Source: Sweltsa coloradensis
Lineage: Eukaryota; Arthropoda; Insecta; Plecoptera; Chloroperlidae
DNA length: 64,000 nt
Assembly: GCA_024449915.1 (NCBI GenBank)
Contig: JAMZAV010000644.1
Location: 1-64,000, forward strand
Direction of reading: 5' to 3'
Below, one piece after another: positions 35,191 to 47,800 of the stretch (position 1 is the stretch's first letter; each line of letters starts with the position of its first letter). A program made the position numbers and the translations under genes. The notes below the pieces were generated by a model that saw only the letters and a program-made list of their open reading frames with translations, was not told where the DNA came from and did no database searches.

Positions 35191-38100
35191 TTGGACAGGC
35201 TCAGCGTTAGCTTTAAACTGCAGCAACACCACGAGGTAAGTAGCAATGCCTGCTAGGACCTGAGGACAGAGAAATCGAATTAACCTTACCTTCCGCTCAA
35301 AATTATTCTTATTTGAAAAGGATTTATATATAGTCATGTTTTTTTTCAACATTTCATGATTGTTAATTTAATTTGCTAGAAGGGCCACAATATTTACAGC
35401 ATTATTACTAACGATTATGTGTATACAGGGGTGTAAAATACGTTATGAACAAGATAGACGTTAAATTTCTTACTATGTGGTTTTTGCATGTTTTGTAAAT
35501 AAGTACATTTTGTAAATTTGTATTTTGGCATTTCATAATGTGTTCATTTTCTTTGTTAAATAAGAGAATAATAATAAAAATACAAAATAAATATTTTTTA
35601 AAATGCCTAACAAGATTAATGCCAGAAACATTCCAATCATATAAAAGTACCAATAATGGTTTATTTGATGTTATTCTATTAGAATGTATTGGAAATTTTC
35701 TCGACTTTTTACGACGAACAAGCGAGGAATACTCCGGGCCTAGTTCTAACCTGGGCACAAGCTGAGCTGGTGTAGCCTAGTAGCCCAAAATACCACAGAA
35801 AATACACAGAAAACCATAAACAAGTTAGGAGCATTTTTTCTTTTGGTAATCAAGTAGTATTTGCTTTACTCTGCACTCTTGTGTCACCATTCTCTCCTGT
35901 TTTTGTGTTTCCTCACCGTAATCCACAATTCTCCGTTGATGACAACGTATCCTCCGAGGGAGATGCAGGGGGCGTCGAGGCGTATCGCGATCTGGAAGTA
36001 CTCCAGCTACAACAGAAAACATGTAGAGATTTGATTAGATATGGTTGTCCATGAACTAGGTAGGACTACCATATTATATTATTGTTCTTTTCAACTTATT
36101 CACGTTCAGGAGATGTTGACTTAGGTCATTGTGCGCCACTCTAAACTCGGGGGGGGGGGGGGGGCAGAATCAGATTGAACAATCAGATAGTCATGCAGGG
36201 CGATGGGCCAGAGTCGCCAGTCCCACTATAGCTCAGAGGGAAATAAATTATTCCCATAATAACAGGTCAAACCTTGAGAAATAACCTATTTGCCTTTTTA
36301 CGATCAGATGAGGCATGCTCTGGACCAAAATCTATCCCTGTCCTCTTTCGTCTTTGATCGGGAAAACGTTTAATTTACAGAATAATATTTTTTTAAATTG
36401 TGTTATATTTTGGTTTAACCCCTAAAGATTATTAGATAATGCTTGCGAGATAGACTTTGCCTATTTTCTCGCCTTCTATTACTCACTACAGGGGAATCCC
36501 CTGGGCCAATTCTACCCCGGTCCAAGACGGGGGATAAAACACCAAAATATAACGTAAAGTAAGTAAGTATTTATGCTTGATTTACATATGTAATCCGTGC
36601 ACAGGCACAGTTATAAAAAAATGTTTGCAAACATAATACAAAATTTCTCGATTTGGTTAGTCGGGAAACACTCCCGTAGGTGTAATTGTTATTATTTACT
36701 ACAATTCAGAAATTTAAAAAGTCCGCTCCAACCGAGATCCGTGGTTCGATTCCCGGTTGGGGCGGACTTTTTTAATTTCTGAATTGTAGTAAATAATAAT
36801 AATACAAAATATTAATTAAGCGAGCGAAGCGAGCGTTTCCATTTGACTCTGCCGGAAAAATTAGTCACTGGTTTTGTTTTTTTGTTTGTTTGTATGTCTC
36901 GCCATAACGTTCGAACGGAGGCTCGGATCGAGTTGAAATTTTGACCATCCGCAAGCTTCGTTCTCGATTGAATGCCATTAGTTTTGTGGCAAAATCGTTC
37001 AAAAAGTTAAAAAGATACATTAAAGTTAATCGAAAGTTTTTTTTCAAACTAAACGGCGACAAAATCTGAGATAGCCAAATCATTTAGAATGTCCGTCCGG
37101 TCACGAATATGTTAATTTTATTTTGATCCGATAAGTAGTGTAAATGGAAATTACATAATAACAAAAGTAACGTTGCCATGGCAACGAAAAGACGCGCGAA
37201 GTTTCTAATGCACTGCCACCTAGAAGTAATCAAAATACTTTGGAGGAAGCAGTCTATTATGTGTCAACAAAGAGTTTAAATAGTTTTCCCAAGGAGTCAA
37301 GGTCCTCTAGATGGTGGTGGATTTTAAAGTAAAGATTTACACACGGGTTCACCCAAATACCTTGGCAATAATAAATAATATTGGAAACATGGCCTGTGGA
37401 CAGCGAACGTTGCAAATTTTAAAATTCACCAAAAATGTGCAATGTGGGTCTAGCTATAGCACGTGCTCGCTTATCAACGCTTCCAACTGAGCGTTTCCTA
37501 GTTAAAATATATTTACACACCTGCATGTGAACTTCTTTGCTGGGTGATTTCAGTTGCTTTAGCCTTCTCAGGAACTTTCTATCGACCTGCATAAAGACGA
37601 AAAATGCACATTTATCTAGTTAATGACATTATAAGACGGTATTTTTGAATATATTTTCATCTATATACACGTATTTGAATTTGTTCTTAATATAAGGATA
37701 TATAATGTATTAATGTAAGAATGTCAATAATAAAACGAATTTGCGTTGATTTTTACCAAATAAAATAATTGTACCACGGACATAGAGGGGGTGAAATATG
37801 TAACAATACATAAACCTACAAGACGCAAGCAATAATAAATAATCTGGGAAAATACTCACTGATTTAATAGCGAAATGCGAACTGGTGGTGAAAAAGAAGA
37901 GTACAACGTATACTACTAGTGAATTCAATCCCAGGCCTATCTCTCTCGCGCCAAACTTAGCAAAGTTGCTGTCTGCGAGGAAGCCGTATGTTGTACACGT
38001 TACTACCGTGAACATACAAATAATTAGCCATCCGTATGCGTAACACATCACATCTCCTGTTTGCCTGGTCATATAGTTGAGCTCCACCCATAGAGCACGG

Positions 38101-40034
38101 TATTTAGGCACGACATCTAGGTCCAAAGCGTGCGCGCACAGTTCCTGTGGAGATAAGTAGGTGTAAAATAGTAAGCTCCTCCCACATTGTTCAAGGCACC
38201 AATAATAGAGTGTCGAGCGCACAGTTCCTAAGCAGGTGTATAGTATGCTCCTCCCATTTTGTTCAAACTTTGCTCCTGTATACAACAAACTGTCGAACAG
38301 GAATTTGCTTTAAACTCTTGGCTGAACAGAAGAAAAATATGAACAGACCTTAGAACTCTAGGTTGGGTCGTTGGCTATCTTATAAGTTCCGGAAAACATA
38401 ACTTGCCAGTTTTGAGCATTGTGATAACAATGTTAGTATGTCTTTTCCAACATAAGAAATGGGAAATGTTTCAATTACATTGATTGGGACATATGATCGA
38501 GAGAGTCGAAGAAGCACGGATTTTATATCGTTTAAACACATTTCATTTATAGTACACCAAGAGTTAATTGCATCCAAATCAGCTTGTAGAGCATCAACAT
38601 CATCGAATCTTTTAATAGAGCTGTATATGGTACAGCCATCTGCATACATGGCTAGCTTAGATTGTACACATGAAGGAAAGTCCAACATAAAGATGATGAA
38701 GAACAAGGAGCCAAGTACAGAACCTTGAGGTACACCCCAGATTGAATCAATGTTCCCTGATTGTGATATATAAAATACAGTGCCTTAATTTCTTCCAGTG
38801 AGAAAAGTCTTAACACCATTAAAGAAGACAACAGCTTGTATGCCACAATTCTCAAGTTTTTATAGAAGACGTCCATGTGGAACACGATCAAATGCCTTAC
38901 TCAAATCAAAAGAGATAACGTCCACCTGCTTAATTGACAATTAATCCTAACTGTGTCTGCCAACCTCAAAACACGTTAAACACGTTAAGTTTTGAACTTA
39001 CCTCTATCAGCAAATCTCCTAGTTGTGAAGATGCTTTCATCAATATGACACACATGCTGCACCAGAGCACGATGTGGTAGGTGATCAACGTTGCATTATA
39101 ACCGTAAAATACAGCTTCATACGCGACGAAAGCGTCTAACGTGTAATACTCATAGATGACTAAAGACAGTATCATGATTGGTATGATAACAGTCAAAACA
39201 AGGATGTTTCTATGGAAATTGATGTGAAGAGACGTTCCTGTCATTTGATGTACTTGAGTCTGAAAGAGGTAAAAATGCACTGGTAATAATAGAACATGAT
39301 TAACGTCCTATAATGATTGCGTAGTGATGATTGATAATGAAAGCTTCTCCGGCTAAATTTGCGAGTAAAGAAGTGGTAGGTCCTAGGTTTAAAGTTTTCT
39401 TGCAAAAGACTCTATAATCTACAGTCTACATAGCTGAACGAAACGTCTATACAATATGGGCACACTTTACCAGGAATTGTGACAGCTCGTTAATGTAACG
39501 TGCCACCCTCGCTGGCATCAGGCAGTGTCCAATGGGAAAGAACCAGTAGGCGACGCAGTAGAGCAGACACTTGTAGGTAAAGATGATGGTATTGAAGTCT
39601 GCCGTTCTCAATACGTTTATCCGGTGGATGACGACTACAATGCATGCTATTGTCGTCATGGGCAAAATGAAGGACGTGTAGGCAAAAGCACTTGACTTGA
39701 TCTTGAAGACAGCAATCCCTTAAAAAAGAGATGAAGACAACCAAATGCAATGTAAAAAAGCGGTTTAAACACTTTCGATGATTAAAAATATTATAATTCT
39801 GTTAGGACTACCTCTGTCGGTGAAGGTGATGGGAAAGGCTCCGAGAAGACGCATGGTGATCCAAAGAGATTGGAAGCAGTGTTGCAATGTTGCCACATCT
39901 TCAGCGGATGGTGGTGGCGCAGTTGCACCAGTAAGCTTCACATTCACAGATGGAATATATTTGTCTTTGGTTTTCTCAGATATAAATAGATGGTTACTGA
40001 TGGATATTCGTCGTAAGGTGTTCGTGGCGGCCAT
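35155..40034 (-). CDS. GrC: gustatory receptor, CO2-receptor-like, 424 aa, seven exons
   Basis: Compact paralogue of GrB. Coding exons: 40034-39812, 39718-39471, 39259-39002, 38144-37860, 37586-37521, 36006-35917 and 35259-35155. Exon lengths are identical to GrB, with the same phases (1, then 0) and canonical GT-AG. Exon 1 starts MAATN; the frame upstream has only a TTG, so ATG 40034 is the start. Key motifs are MRLLGAFPITFTDRG, RYINELSQFL, MTGTSLHINF, PKYRALWVELNYMTRQTGDV, FGAREIGL, PCISLGGYVVINGELW and TYLVVLLQF. The usual N-R-x-L of exon 6 reads N-G-E-L here, a change at a position conserved in most Grs. A LINE scrap sits in intron 3, and the stop codon is embedded in a minisatellite. Role inferred as a subunit of a CO2-type gustatory receptor. 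Confidence 0.88.
36115..36345 (+). repeat. 'GTCAACC' dispersed repeat, copy 5 (worn)
   Basis: 'cattgtgcgccactctaaac', a G run (36150-36164) and 'ttttacgatcagatgaggca'. A second 3' piece lies at 36440-36540 ('ttctcgccttctattac', 'ctaccccggtccaagacggg'). Confidence 0.65.
36686..36803. mobile_element. hairpin with tRNA-like B box at its apex
   Basis: Left arm 36686-36733 (ends 'aagtccgctccaacc') and right arm 36755-36803 (starts 'ggttggggcggactt') are near-perfect inverted repeats of about 48 bp. The 21-base loop contains GGTTCGATTCCC, a canonical RNA polymerase III B box. Possibly a fold-back derived from the T-arm half of a tRNA. Confidence 0.8.
36815..37502. repeat. repeat with GAGCGAAGCG start and CTAG end
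   Basis: Begins 'gcgagcgaagcgagcgtttc' and ends GAGCGTTTCCTAGTTA. The end resembles those of the GAGCG family, but the interior ('cataacgttcgaacggaggc') is different. It lies just before exon 5 of GrC. Confidence 0.6.
38140..38275 (-). repeat. exon 4-acceptor minisatellite (GrC), ~2 units
   Basis: 'gtaagctcctcccacattgt' and 'gcgcacagttcct' repeat beyond the exon 4 acceptor, a short version of the GrB array. Confidence 0.8.
38365..38945 (-). mobile_element. LINE reverse-transcriptase fragment in GrC intron 3
   Basis: Minus-strand pieces include a worn FDLSKAFD-type start, GVPQGSVLG followed by FFIIFMLD, then KLAMYADGCTIYSSI with ALQADLDAINSWC. These are RT motifs up to the YADD box, here YADG, so the catalytic pair is altered. 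Several frame breaks make it dead. Confidence 0.8.
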
Positions 40035-40575
40035 AGATGGTGACAAAAATGCTGAAAGATTAATATAATTTATAGATGTTTGGCTCGTGGCGCTGACACG
40101 GTTGGCTTGGTCAACTTTAAAATGAAGTTCCTCGTCGATAATCGTGCCAAAGTGGGTTGACTCTTAAATTTAAAAAAAAATTGTTAGTTTATTTGGATTT
40201 ATTTATATGTATATTTATTTATTTAACTTTGGATCCGTTTAACCAAAACGCAAATAATTAAATTGCACAAGTTGTTTCAATTATTCTAGAGTCGCAAGTG
40301 GGTGAATCGTGTCCAACCTATTGGTCGATGTTTTCTATTTCAAATACTGATCTCTGGATAACGAAATTATTCGCGCGTTGATGACAATGGTGTTGACATG
40401 GTTTTCTTGGTTCGCTTTAAATAATCACACAACTGATTTTTAGTGGGGACAATAATTTAAAGTGAATCAAGAAGTAGATAAGCAGACTGTTATAGATAAT
40501 AATTAATACAAATTAATTAATGCATTTACGAAGATACACACTACGAACTGTTGTCCAACATTATGCAGTACTTAC

Positions 40576-41060
40576 CTTTTTCAAGTCACCAACATAGAAT
40601 GAAGCGGCGTATGCTTCATGCCAGGACTCAGCTGAAACCTATTTTGGACTTTTGTAGATATAATAATAAAAATTAATACAAAAATAAACAAATATCAATA
40701 AAATAATCAAAAATAAACACCTGTCTTTCGTCCGCCATGATGATGCGTTATGATGATTCCCTTTCCGATACAAACGGTGCATTCTGTTTTAATTAAGCGA
40801 TGCTAATAAATTAACTACACCTTTTCTATATACAACACAGTTGCAGTTTAGAAGTTATAATCTTCGTCGATTCTCATCTTAATTACATTTAGTTTATTAA
40901 AATACGAAAAGTACTCCAATACGTACTCGGAATTCGTGTACGCGACATGACATCACGATGGTCAACTTAATTAGACCTGTATAAAAAATACAATTTTAAA
41001 TGTTAACTACCCAGTAAAAAGCGCTCGTATGCACGCACACGTCAATAAACAGGTCATGTT
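40576..41060 (-). promoter_or_regulatory. GrC upstream exons and promoter block
   Basis: A donor AAAAAG|gtaagt lies at 40576 with an acceptor at 40632, giving a 56-bp exon candidate. Further up, ATGGCGGACGAAAGACAG|gtg is a second possible donor at about 40721. A TATA-like GTATATAG lies at 40826-40833, 'cttaattacattta' (40878-40891) matches the GrA/GrB block, and 'acgtcaataaac' (about 41039) matches the distal block. Exon structure is tentative. Confidence 0.45.
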
Positions 41061-41218
41061 CGATTCAACGCTACCCATAGAAAGATAACATTCATTAATT
41101 TTTATAACCGATTGTCTTCTTTGTTGGTAACAATGTGTTGCGGTTTTCATTAAATTTTTCCTTGTATTTGGTAAACAATTATCTCGGGAAATTATGTTGC
41201 AATATTTTGTAGTGTTTG

Positions 41219-41425
41219 CTATTCTGATTCGGGAGGTCCTGGGTGTCCCACGTTTAAATCCCATCGAGAACGACAATCCTGACTGAAGATTTTTCCGAGG
41301 TTTTCCTCAGTCGTTAATGCGAATGCAAGGGATTAACTCGTACATCCCTTCACAACTGTCCTATCCGCAACATATCCACTGAAGAGGGGCATGAATTGCA
41401 CCCTGGGCAGGCTTCCCACGAAAAA
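41219..41425 (+). mobile_element. tRNA-derived SINE-2, copy 1
   Basis: 'ctgattcgggaggtcctggg' and a worn B box (CGTTTAAATCCC), then CGAGGTTTTCCTCAGTCGTT, 'aatgcgaatgcaagggatt' and 'catcccttcacaactgtcc'. It matches the better-preserved copy at 55790-56040. Confidence 0.75.
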
Positions 41426-41929
41426 TTAATAATATTTTGTAGTTCAAAATTATTTTAGCCTCCCGATTGGCTGAAACTTCGAAACTAGAATTGTGGTTGG
41501 TCAACAAGATTTTACAACCCCACGTGGAGTTATTTACTGCCCAAAATTACTTGTGAATAACAATACAGGTATTAATTAGAAAGACAAAGAACTACTCAAC
41601 ACGGCCGAGGAATTCTTATCGATCTTGGTGTAATTTTTCTTTTTTTAGCGTTTAACCAAACCGACTCACAATGCTTACGAGGGAGACTCTAATTAGAAAG
41701 TTCACGGCTTTGTTACCCGCCATTGATAATCATGACTTGAGATTCACATACAACAATTGCACAGCCCCGGTTCGATCCCCGTTCAGGACACATCTGTTCG
41801 AACATTGCTCCAACTTCATCCTTGTTCATACAGCCTTTTTTACTGACAGATTCAAGACTGTAATCTTGACTGACTTTTGTTCAGTTCAAAAGCTTTCTAA
41901 AAAATTAAGTGTGGGTATTATGGGCGCGT

Positions 41930-42130
41930 CAACCGTTAGGTCATAATGCTTCACTCTAGTCGGGATAGGGAGGACAAGACCTGTGCTGGACAGATACAGC
42001 CACAGCCAAGTGAAGGGAGGGGGTGGTTCTCATAAAGTCGTCTTTATCATCGTTCGTATCGTTGTTGTAGTCGTCGACGACGGGGAGGACGTCGAGGGAA
42101 AGGGGGTGGTCCCCGACGACAATTAACCAT
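41930..42130 (+). repeat. 'GTCAACC' dispersed repeat, copy 6
   Basis: GTCAACCGTTAGGTCATAAT is intact, then 'tgctggacagatacagccac' and 'gtccccgacgacaatt'. It is cut short; a 3' scrap with 'cgcctctagtttcaggga' appears at 42318. Confidence 0.75.
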
Positions 42131-42339
42131 TGTAATATAGGAATGATATGATAATAAACTTTAATGACAATGAGTTTATGAGACGTCCGTGTTTATTGAA
42201 TGCCTAGCCATCCATCACTGCCTGCACTTCCTGTCCCAGTTAAATCGATCTATATACATCGAGATATCGATTGTCGCTGAGGTCGAGGTTACAAGTTCGG
42301 CGTGTTACATCTCCTGTTCGCCTCTAGTTTCAGGGATAA

Positions 42340-44430
42340 ATAGGGAACCTAAGTTTTGAAGGCGGGAAGGAAAATTTGGTTCTCTCTGGTCTCAGCGCCC
42401 ATAAGAATTAGCATGGTACGAAAATTTAACTCGCCGTATCTTTTGACTCGCGCAAAAGAAATCTAAACAAATAACATCAAAAGATGCATAATTCTGTGAA
42501 GAAGATGATGGCATTCTACTTTGCTCGATGACGCTTCCTAATTCAAACTATTATGAGTTAAATAGACCCATGTTTGCGCGCTGTCGCAAATGTACTCTGA
42601 CTGAGCGGCAACCTAAGCGAGACGCAGCCACGTTGTGTGCAGCTGTGGCATCCTCGCATACCAAGCGCCTGTCCATGGTTGCTAAATGTACTTCGCATTC
42701 AAGATTTTGTTGGCACATTGAAGGATATTTTATTAGTAATGTATAATCTAGTACAACCTAGTGACCTCACAGTAGCCACAAAGCAAGTCGGATACCAAAT
42801 GTTATGCTGATGCCACGGAAAAAATGTTTTTACGTGCTTTTTCATGAGCAGTTTGGAAGGTTTGGCAACAGTGTAAATGTAGAGTTCACTTTAACTCAAA
42901 ACAAATGTCATTAATATTTGGTGATAGAGCAGAGTTATGTATATCCACGCAAAGAGGAAAGATTATAGTTTCTTACAGTATGAATATAATTCCGGTCCGC
43001 GGTCGGGTTCTCGCGCTATCGCTTACGAACATTTAGCACGGGTTATCGCCTATACCTCGCTGACGGGAGAGAACCGGACAACGCCCACTTAGGTTCCCTA
43101 TATATTTCCCCTACTTACTATAGCTGTGATGTTCGCGAGATGTAATATGTTAATCGCCAATTGATGATGATCGGAGAAAATAATATTTTATCCTTCTTCA
43201 TATTTACGGCTATAGTTACTAACAATGAAAACAGGCGCGTAGGAAGGGGGGTGGGAATGGGGGAGTTTCCCCCCACTTTTTACCGTGACCCCCCACTTCA
43301 GAATCTTATAAATTCAGTCTCCCCGTAAATACGCACGGAAACAAATTCTGAATAACGAATTTTCAATTTTGAATTTCCCACTGTGATGCTTTTTTTTTTG
43401 TAAATGAGTAAAAAGTTCATTATTATTGGCATAGGTAGCGTCGGGATGTGTGACACGGTATTGCAGTCCGTATAGGCCTACTGTGGTACTGGGGTTGTTT
43501 AACGAAGACTTGTTTGTGACTGACTGACAGTGGAAGGAAGGAGAACCTCAGAAGTCAGAACAATGAAGAAAAGACCTTCGCTCTTTTGAACTGGCTCAAA
43601 AGCCATGCTTTAGTCTATCTCTTAACTATTCCAACTTTAATTTTAGTTTTATAGTTTTTACTGTACAAAAAATACATTAATTTGGTATTGCATTCAGCCC
43701 ACGATTTTTTCTAAACGCACCAAACACTCTCAAAAAACCCAAATTTTTTCAAATTTTAAATTTTAATTAAATAATTTAAGGTATATAAGTAAACTTTAAA
43801 CCCAAAAATGAGAAATTGTGTATTGTTACTAATTGAGGGTCGCTGAATCGCTCGGTGAAAAATTGTTGTAGTTTGATTTGTCCTCGTGTCGAATATAGCT
43901 ATAACAATTGTCCGTTTGTTGATAAAAGACTAATAAGGGAAAATTAAAGGAAATTAATAAATTAATTTGTATTAGAACATCAGCACTTATTTATTTCCTT
44001 TCATTTGCATATTATATACATTATAACAATAGACTGTATTTTATTATTCCACCATAATAATTATAAATAATATTACGAATTATATTAAATTACAATAATT
44101 ATAGTTCATGTGCACGACACTTTGCCGCTTCAACATGATTTTCTATACCATCTACATTAAGGTGTTAACCAGAGTAAACACATTAAACAAGTTGAGTTTG
44201 CCAGTACAAATTGTATGTCTAGTAACTTTTTTATATTTGATTCAAACATTAAATACATTTAATATCATTTTTATTTGTTAACAAAATTGTTTTTGTTTAA
44301 TGCATTGTTGTTGTAATGCTACTATTTCAAATATGTACTTAAATGTAGTTTTTTGTAGTTTCTGCATCTTTGTAATAAGATTTATTTAGTTGTCCTTTGT
44401 AAATCAGTTTTTAATCACTGAATAGGATAG
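42340..44430. other. unannotated GrC-GrD intergenic stretch
   Basis: No supported gene. A GC-richer segment (42960-43110) and a polypurine/polypyrimidine segment (43215-43305) look like pieces of unknown repeats. Confidence 0.3.
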
Positions 44431-44437
44431 ACGTTTT

Positions 44438-44443
44438 AAAAAA

Positions 44444-44503
<60 letters not shown>

Positions 44504-44516
44504 AAATAAATAAATA
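44438..44516. repeat. (AAAT)n microsatellite
   Basis: About 19 AAAT units with one shortened unit. Confidence 0.95.
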
Positions 44517-44687
44517 ACACTTTTTTATTGTAATAAAATACGTGTATACATAATCGATGTAGTTGATCTACGACAACGTATTGAGAGACAATTTGCTCTG
44601 TGATGATATGCCAATGTACTAGTTGGTATTTTGTATTGTTCATATTATTATTATTTACATAATATAAACCCCGTCTACATTAATTGC

Positions 44688-44853
44688 CTAAGTCAAGGAT
44701 GTATAGTTTCTCGTAGTTTCCCTAAGTCAAGGATGTATAGTTTCTCGTAGTTTTCCTAAGTCAAGTATGTATAGTTTCTCGTAGGTTTCCTTAGGTCAAG
44801 GATGTATAGTTTCTCGTAGTTTTCCTAAGTCAAGGATGTAGAGTTTCTCGTAT
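44688..44853 (-). repeat. ~34-bp minisatellite derived from the GrD exon 7 end
   Basis: About five units with the same consensus as the GrC array. The innermost overlaps the last codons and the TAG of GrD. Confidence 0.9.
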
Positions 44854-47800
44854 TCAACCCTTGGACAGGCTCAGCTTTAGCTTTAAATTGCAGCAACACC
44901 ACGAGATAAGTAACAATGGCTGCTAGGACCTGAGGACAGAGAAGTTTAATTATTTTTACCTTTCACTCAGAATCTTACCAGAAGCAATCTAACCATTTAA
45001 CTAAATATCTACACACTTTTTCTGCGATTATAAGATTAAGTTTAGTTTATTCGAGTTATGTTGAAGGGCGCGGTCAACCATTATTATAGGTACAATGCGC
45101 CACTCTAGCTTAGGGGATATGGGGAAAAAACAATGCCGGATAGATCCAGCCAGATGCAGGTTAATTAAAGGAGTTTTCTCACGTCGTGGTCGTCTTTGCC
45201 ATCGCTCATGTCGTCGTCTTTGGGTTGGTCGTTGAGGAGAGGTGGGTTCCCGATGACGACTTTCAGAGCTCGCGTCTATACTTTCGGGTAGTAGAATACT
45301 CCCCTGCATACTAGTGTTGATGTTTGTGAAATGGACTTTACCTATTTTCTCGCCTTGTAAGATTGACAGAGGAATAACCGTTGGCCAAATTCTACCCTAG
45401 GCCTATATCGAGGTCTGTGATTTTAGTCCATTGAGTCCCGTGTCCTATACTTTTAATTTATTATGGCGTTGCTATCGATAACAGCATTATTTATTTTTGT
45501 AGTGTCGAGTTGGATTTAAAGATATACCAACCAATAATACAAGGCTGCTCAGAAATTTAACATTCCAGAAAAATTCGTTTCCGTGAACTTTGTTTAAATT
45601 TGCTTTCCATAAAAATACATGTTAAATAAAGTATCATATATTGAAGGTTCCTTGAAATTTCCATATAGCTAAGAAATAATTTATGGAAAATCGAAAAAAA
45701 TCTAATGAGTACACTATTCTTATGAGCAATATTACTTCGAGTGCATTTTAATAGCGTGTCAGGTCTAGGTTGAGAGATTTCGAAGGGTCTCGGAGATGGC
45801 GGTTGTCGAATAAATGCACAAAAGTATAAAAGTACGTATAATCTATGTTAAATTTCTCTATGCAAAAAGTAAAAAACAAATCATACAATCATTTTTTACT
45901 CCAGCTATTCAAATTGTGTTGTGAAGCTCTCATCCAAACGGGATATAATCTGGACGTCTGGAGGAGACTACTCGCAATCACTAGACCCATTTTAATTAGC
46001 TCCTTATTGGTCCTATCGTGCTGAGCTCCATTCTCTCGTATTAGTTTGTTGCCTCACCGATATCAACAATCCTCTGTTGATGACAACGTATCCTCCCAAG
46101 GAGATGCAGGGGGCGTCGACGCGTATCGCGATCTGGAAGTACTCCAGCTACAACAGAAACAGGTAAAGATTTGATGAAAGATCTCCACGAACGAGGAACC
46201 ACCAATAAATTTTATTTTTATTTTTCATATCCAAGGATAAATCAACCGTATGGTAAATACGCCACTCTCGCATATAGGGGGAATGTCAGGTGGCCAGACC
46301 CCAGCTCAGTAGGACAATCCACAAACAGGCGTGGGGGTTGCTCCTTGCTCTTTGGGTTCCAGCGAGCCTCTGGCTTTGGGGAGGATAAATAACTTTTAGC
46401 TGGCTGAAATTGATAACTAAACTGATTGCCTGTTAACTCGATCAGCAGAATCGTGTTTTGAACAAAATTCTAAAAATAAGGAGGGTGGTGGTGGTGGTGG
46501 TAAGTTACATTTAATTATGTTTTAAACTTTGATTTGGTGTAACAGCGAGCGAGTCAACTACATTAAGTTATAATGCGTCAATGATCTAGGATTAAAGGGG
46601 ATATAAAGGGAGGATAGACATAGATTAGTGCTGGAATGGAAAGCTCCAGCAAAATGCAAGGGTGGGAAGGGGGATGTTTCTCTCGTCTCGACAGAACTCA
46701 GCCATTCACAGCCAGGGGGTGGAGGTGGGGGGATGACGGAGGTTTCTCACGTCGTAGTCGTCGTCGGGCAGGTCAAGGGAAGGGGGAGTGATACCCGATG
46801 ACGACTGCCAGAGCTCGTCTTTAGTTTTAGAGAGAAAAGTACGTACTCAAAATGGACTTTATTAATCTCCTCGTATACGATCGTCAAGGGATTCCCGGTC
46901 CATCCACTAGTTTACCCCGAACCCAGACAGGGGATTCCACACAAAAGTTATAATATTCGAACATAATATTTTGTAATATATTGACACACCTGCATGAGAA
47001 CGTCTTTGCTGGGCGACTTCAGTTGTTTAAGTCTTCTCAAGAATTTGCCATCGACCTGTGTAAACAAATGTGTAAAACGAATGTGGTACATTAAATTTGC
47101 GAGTCAACTTTCCTTTTGGTAGAAGTTTAAAAGTGAAAAAAGAAAAGAAACAGAAGAAGGGCTATTTAAAGCCTGAAAATAACAAACATGTCAACAAAGC
47201 CACCTGACTAGTAATAATCAATACATTTCTCCTTTTGAATCATATTCTAAAACAATACAATTTATTTTATTGATTGGCGTTTGTGGTGAATTAACTGACT
47301 TTTCCTCATACTTTATTCTAATTATTTCGTTTTCTTCAAAAGAATATGCTCACATTGGCAATGTGACACATTTGACATTTTTTTTATATTAAGGACGCGT
47401 CAACCGTTAAGTCATAATGCGCCACTCTAGCCTAGGGGGTGGGGGGGAGGAGGGGCCCATGCTGGTTAGAACCAGCCACGGGTAAAGGCGAGGAAAGGGG
47501 GGATTCTCACATCGCGGTCGTCATCGGCTTTATCATCGTTCGTTGTGTCATTGTCATCGTCGCCGGGAGGACGTGAAAGGAAGGGGGCAAGGTCCCACGA
47601 CGACGATTGCCAGAGCTCGCCTCTGGGTTCGGGGAGTAACATACTCCCCTTTTCTAGCTGATGTTGCGAGGTGGACTTTTTCTCTTGAATCGCCTTTTAC
47701 GAGTAGCAGAGCCATGTTCTGAGCCAATTCTACCCCGGGCCTAGACGGGGGCAAGCGTTTATTATATTTCACAGCCAGGTTTATATGCATTCTGAGACAT

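Noticed and set aside
41671..41946. 91-codon plus frame with a B-box-like GGTTCGATCCCCG nearby
   Set aside because: No recognised domain, no splice context, and it runs into a 'GTCAACC' repeat.
45028..45309. Minus-strand frame rich in R, P and S
   Set aside because: Lies within a copy of the 'GTCAACC' dispersed repeat; similar frames occur at 47554, 60591 and 61393 for the same reason.
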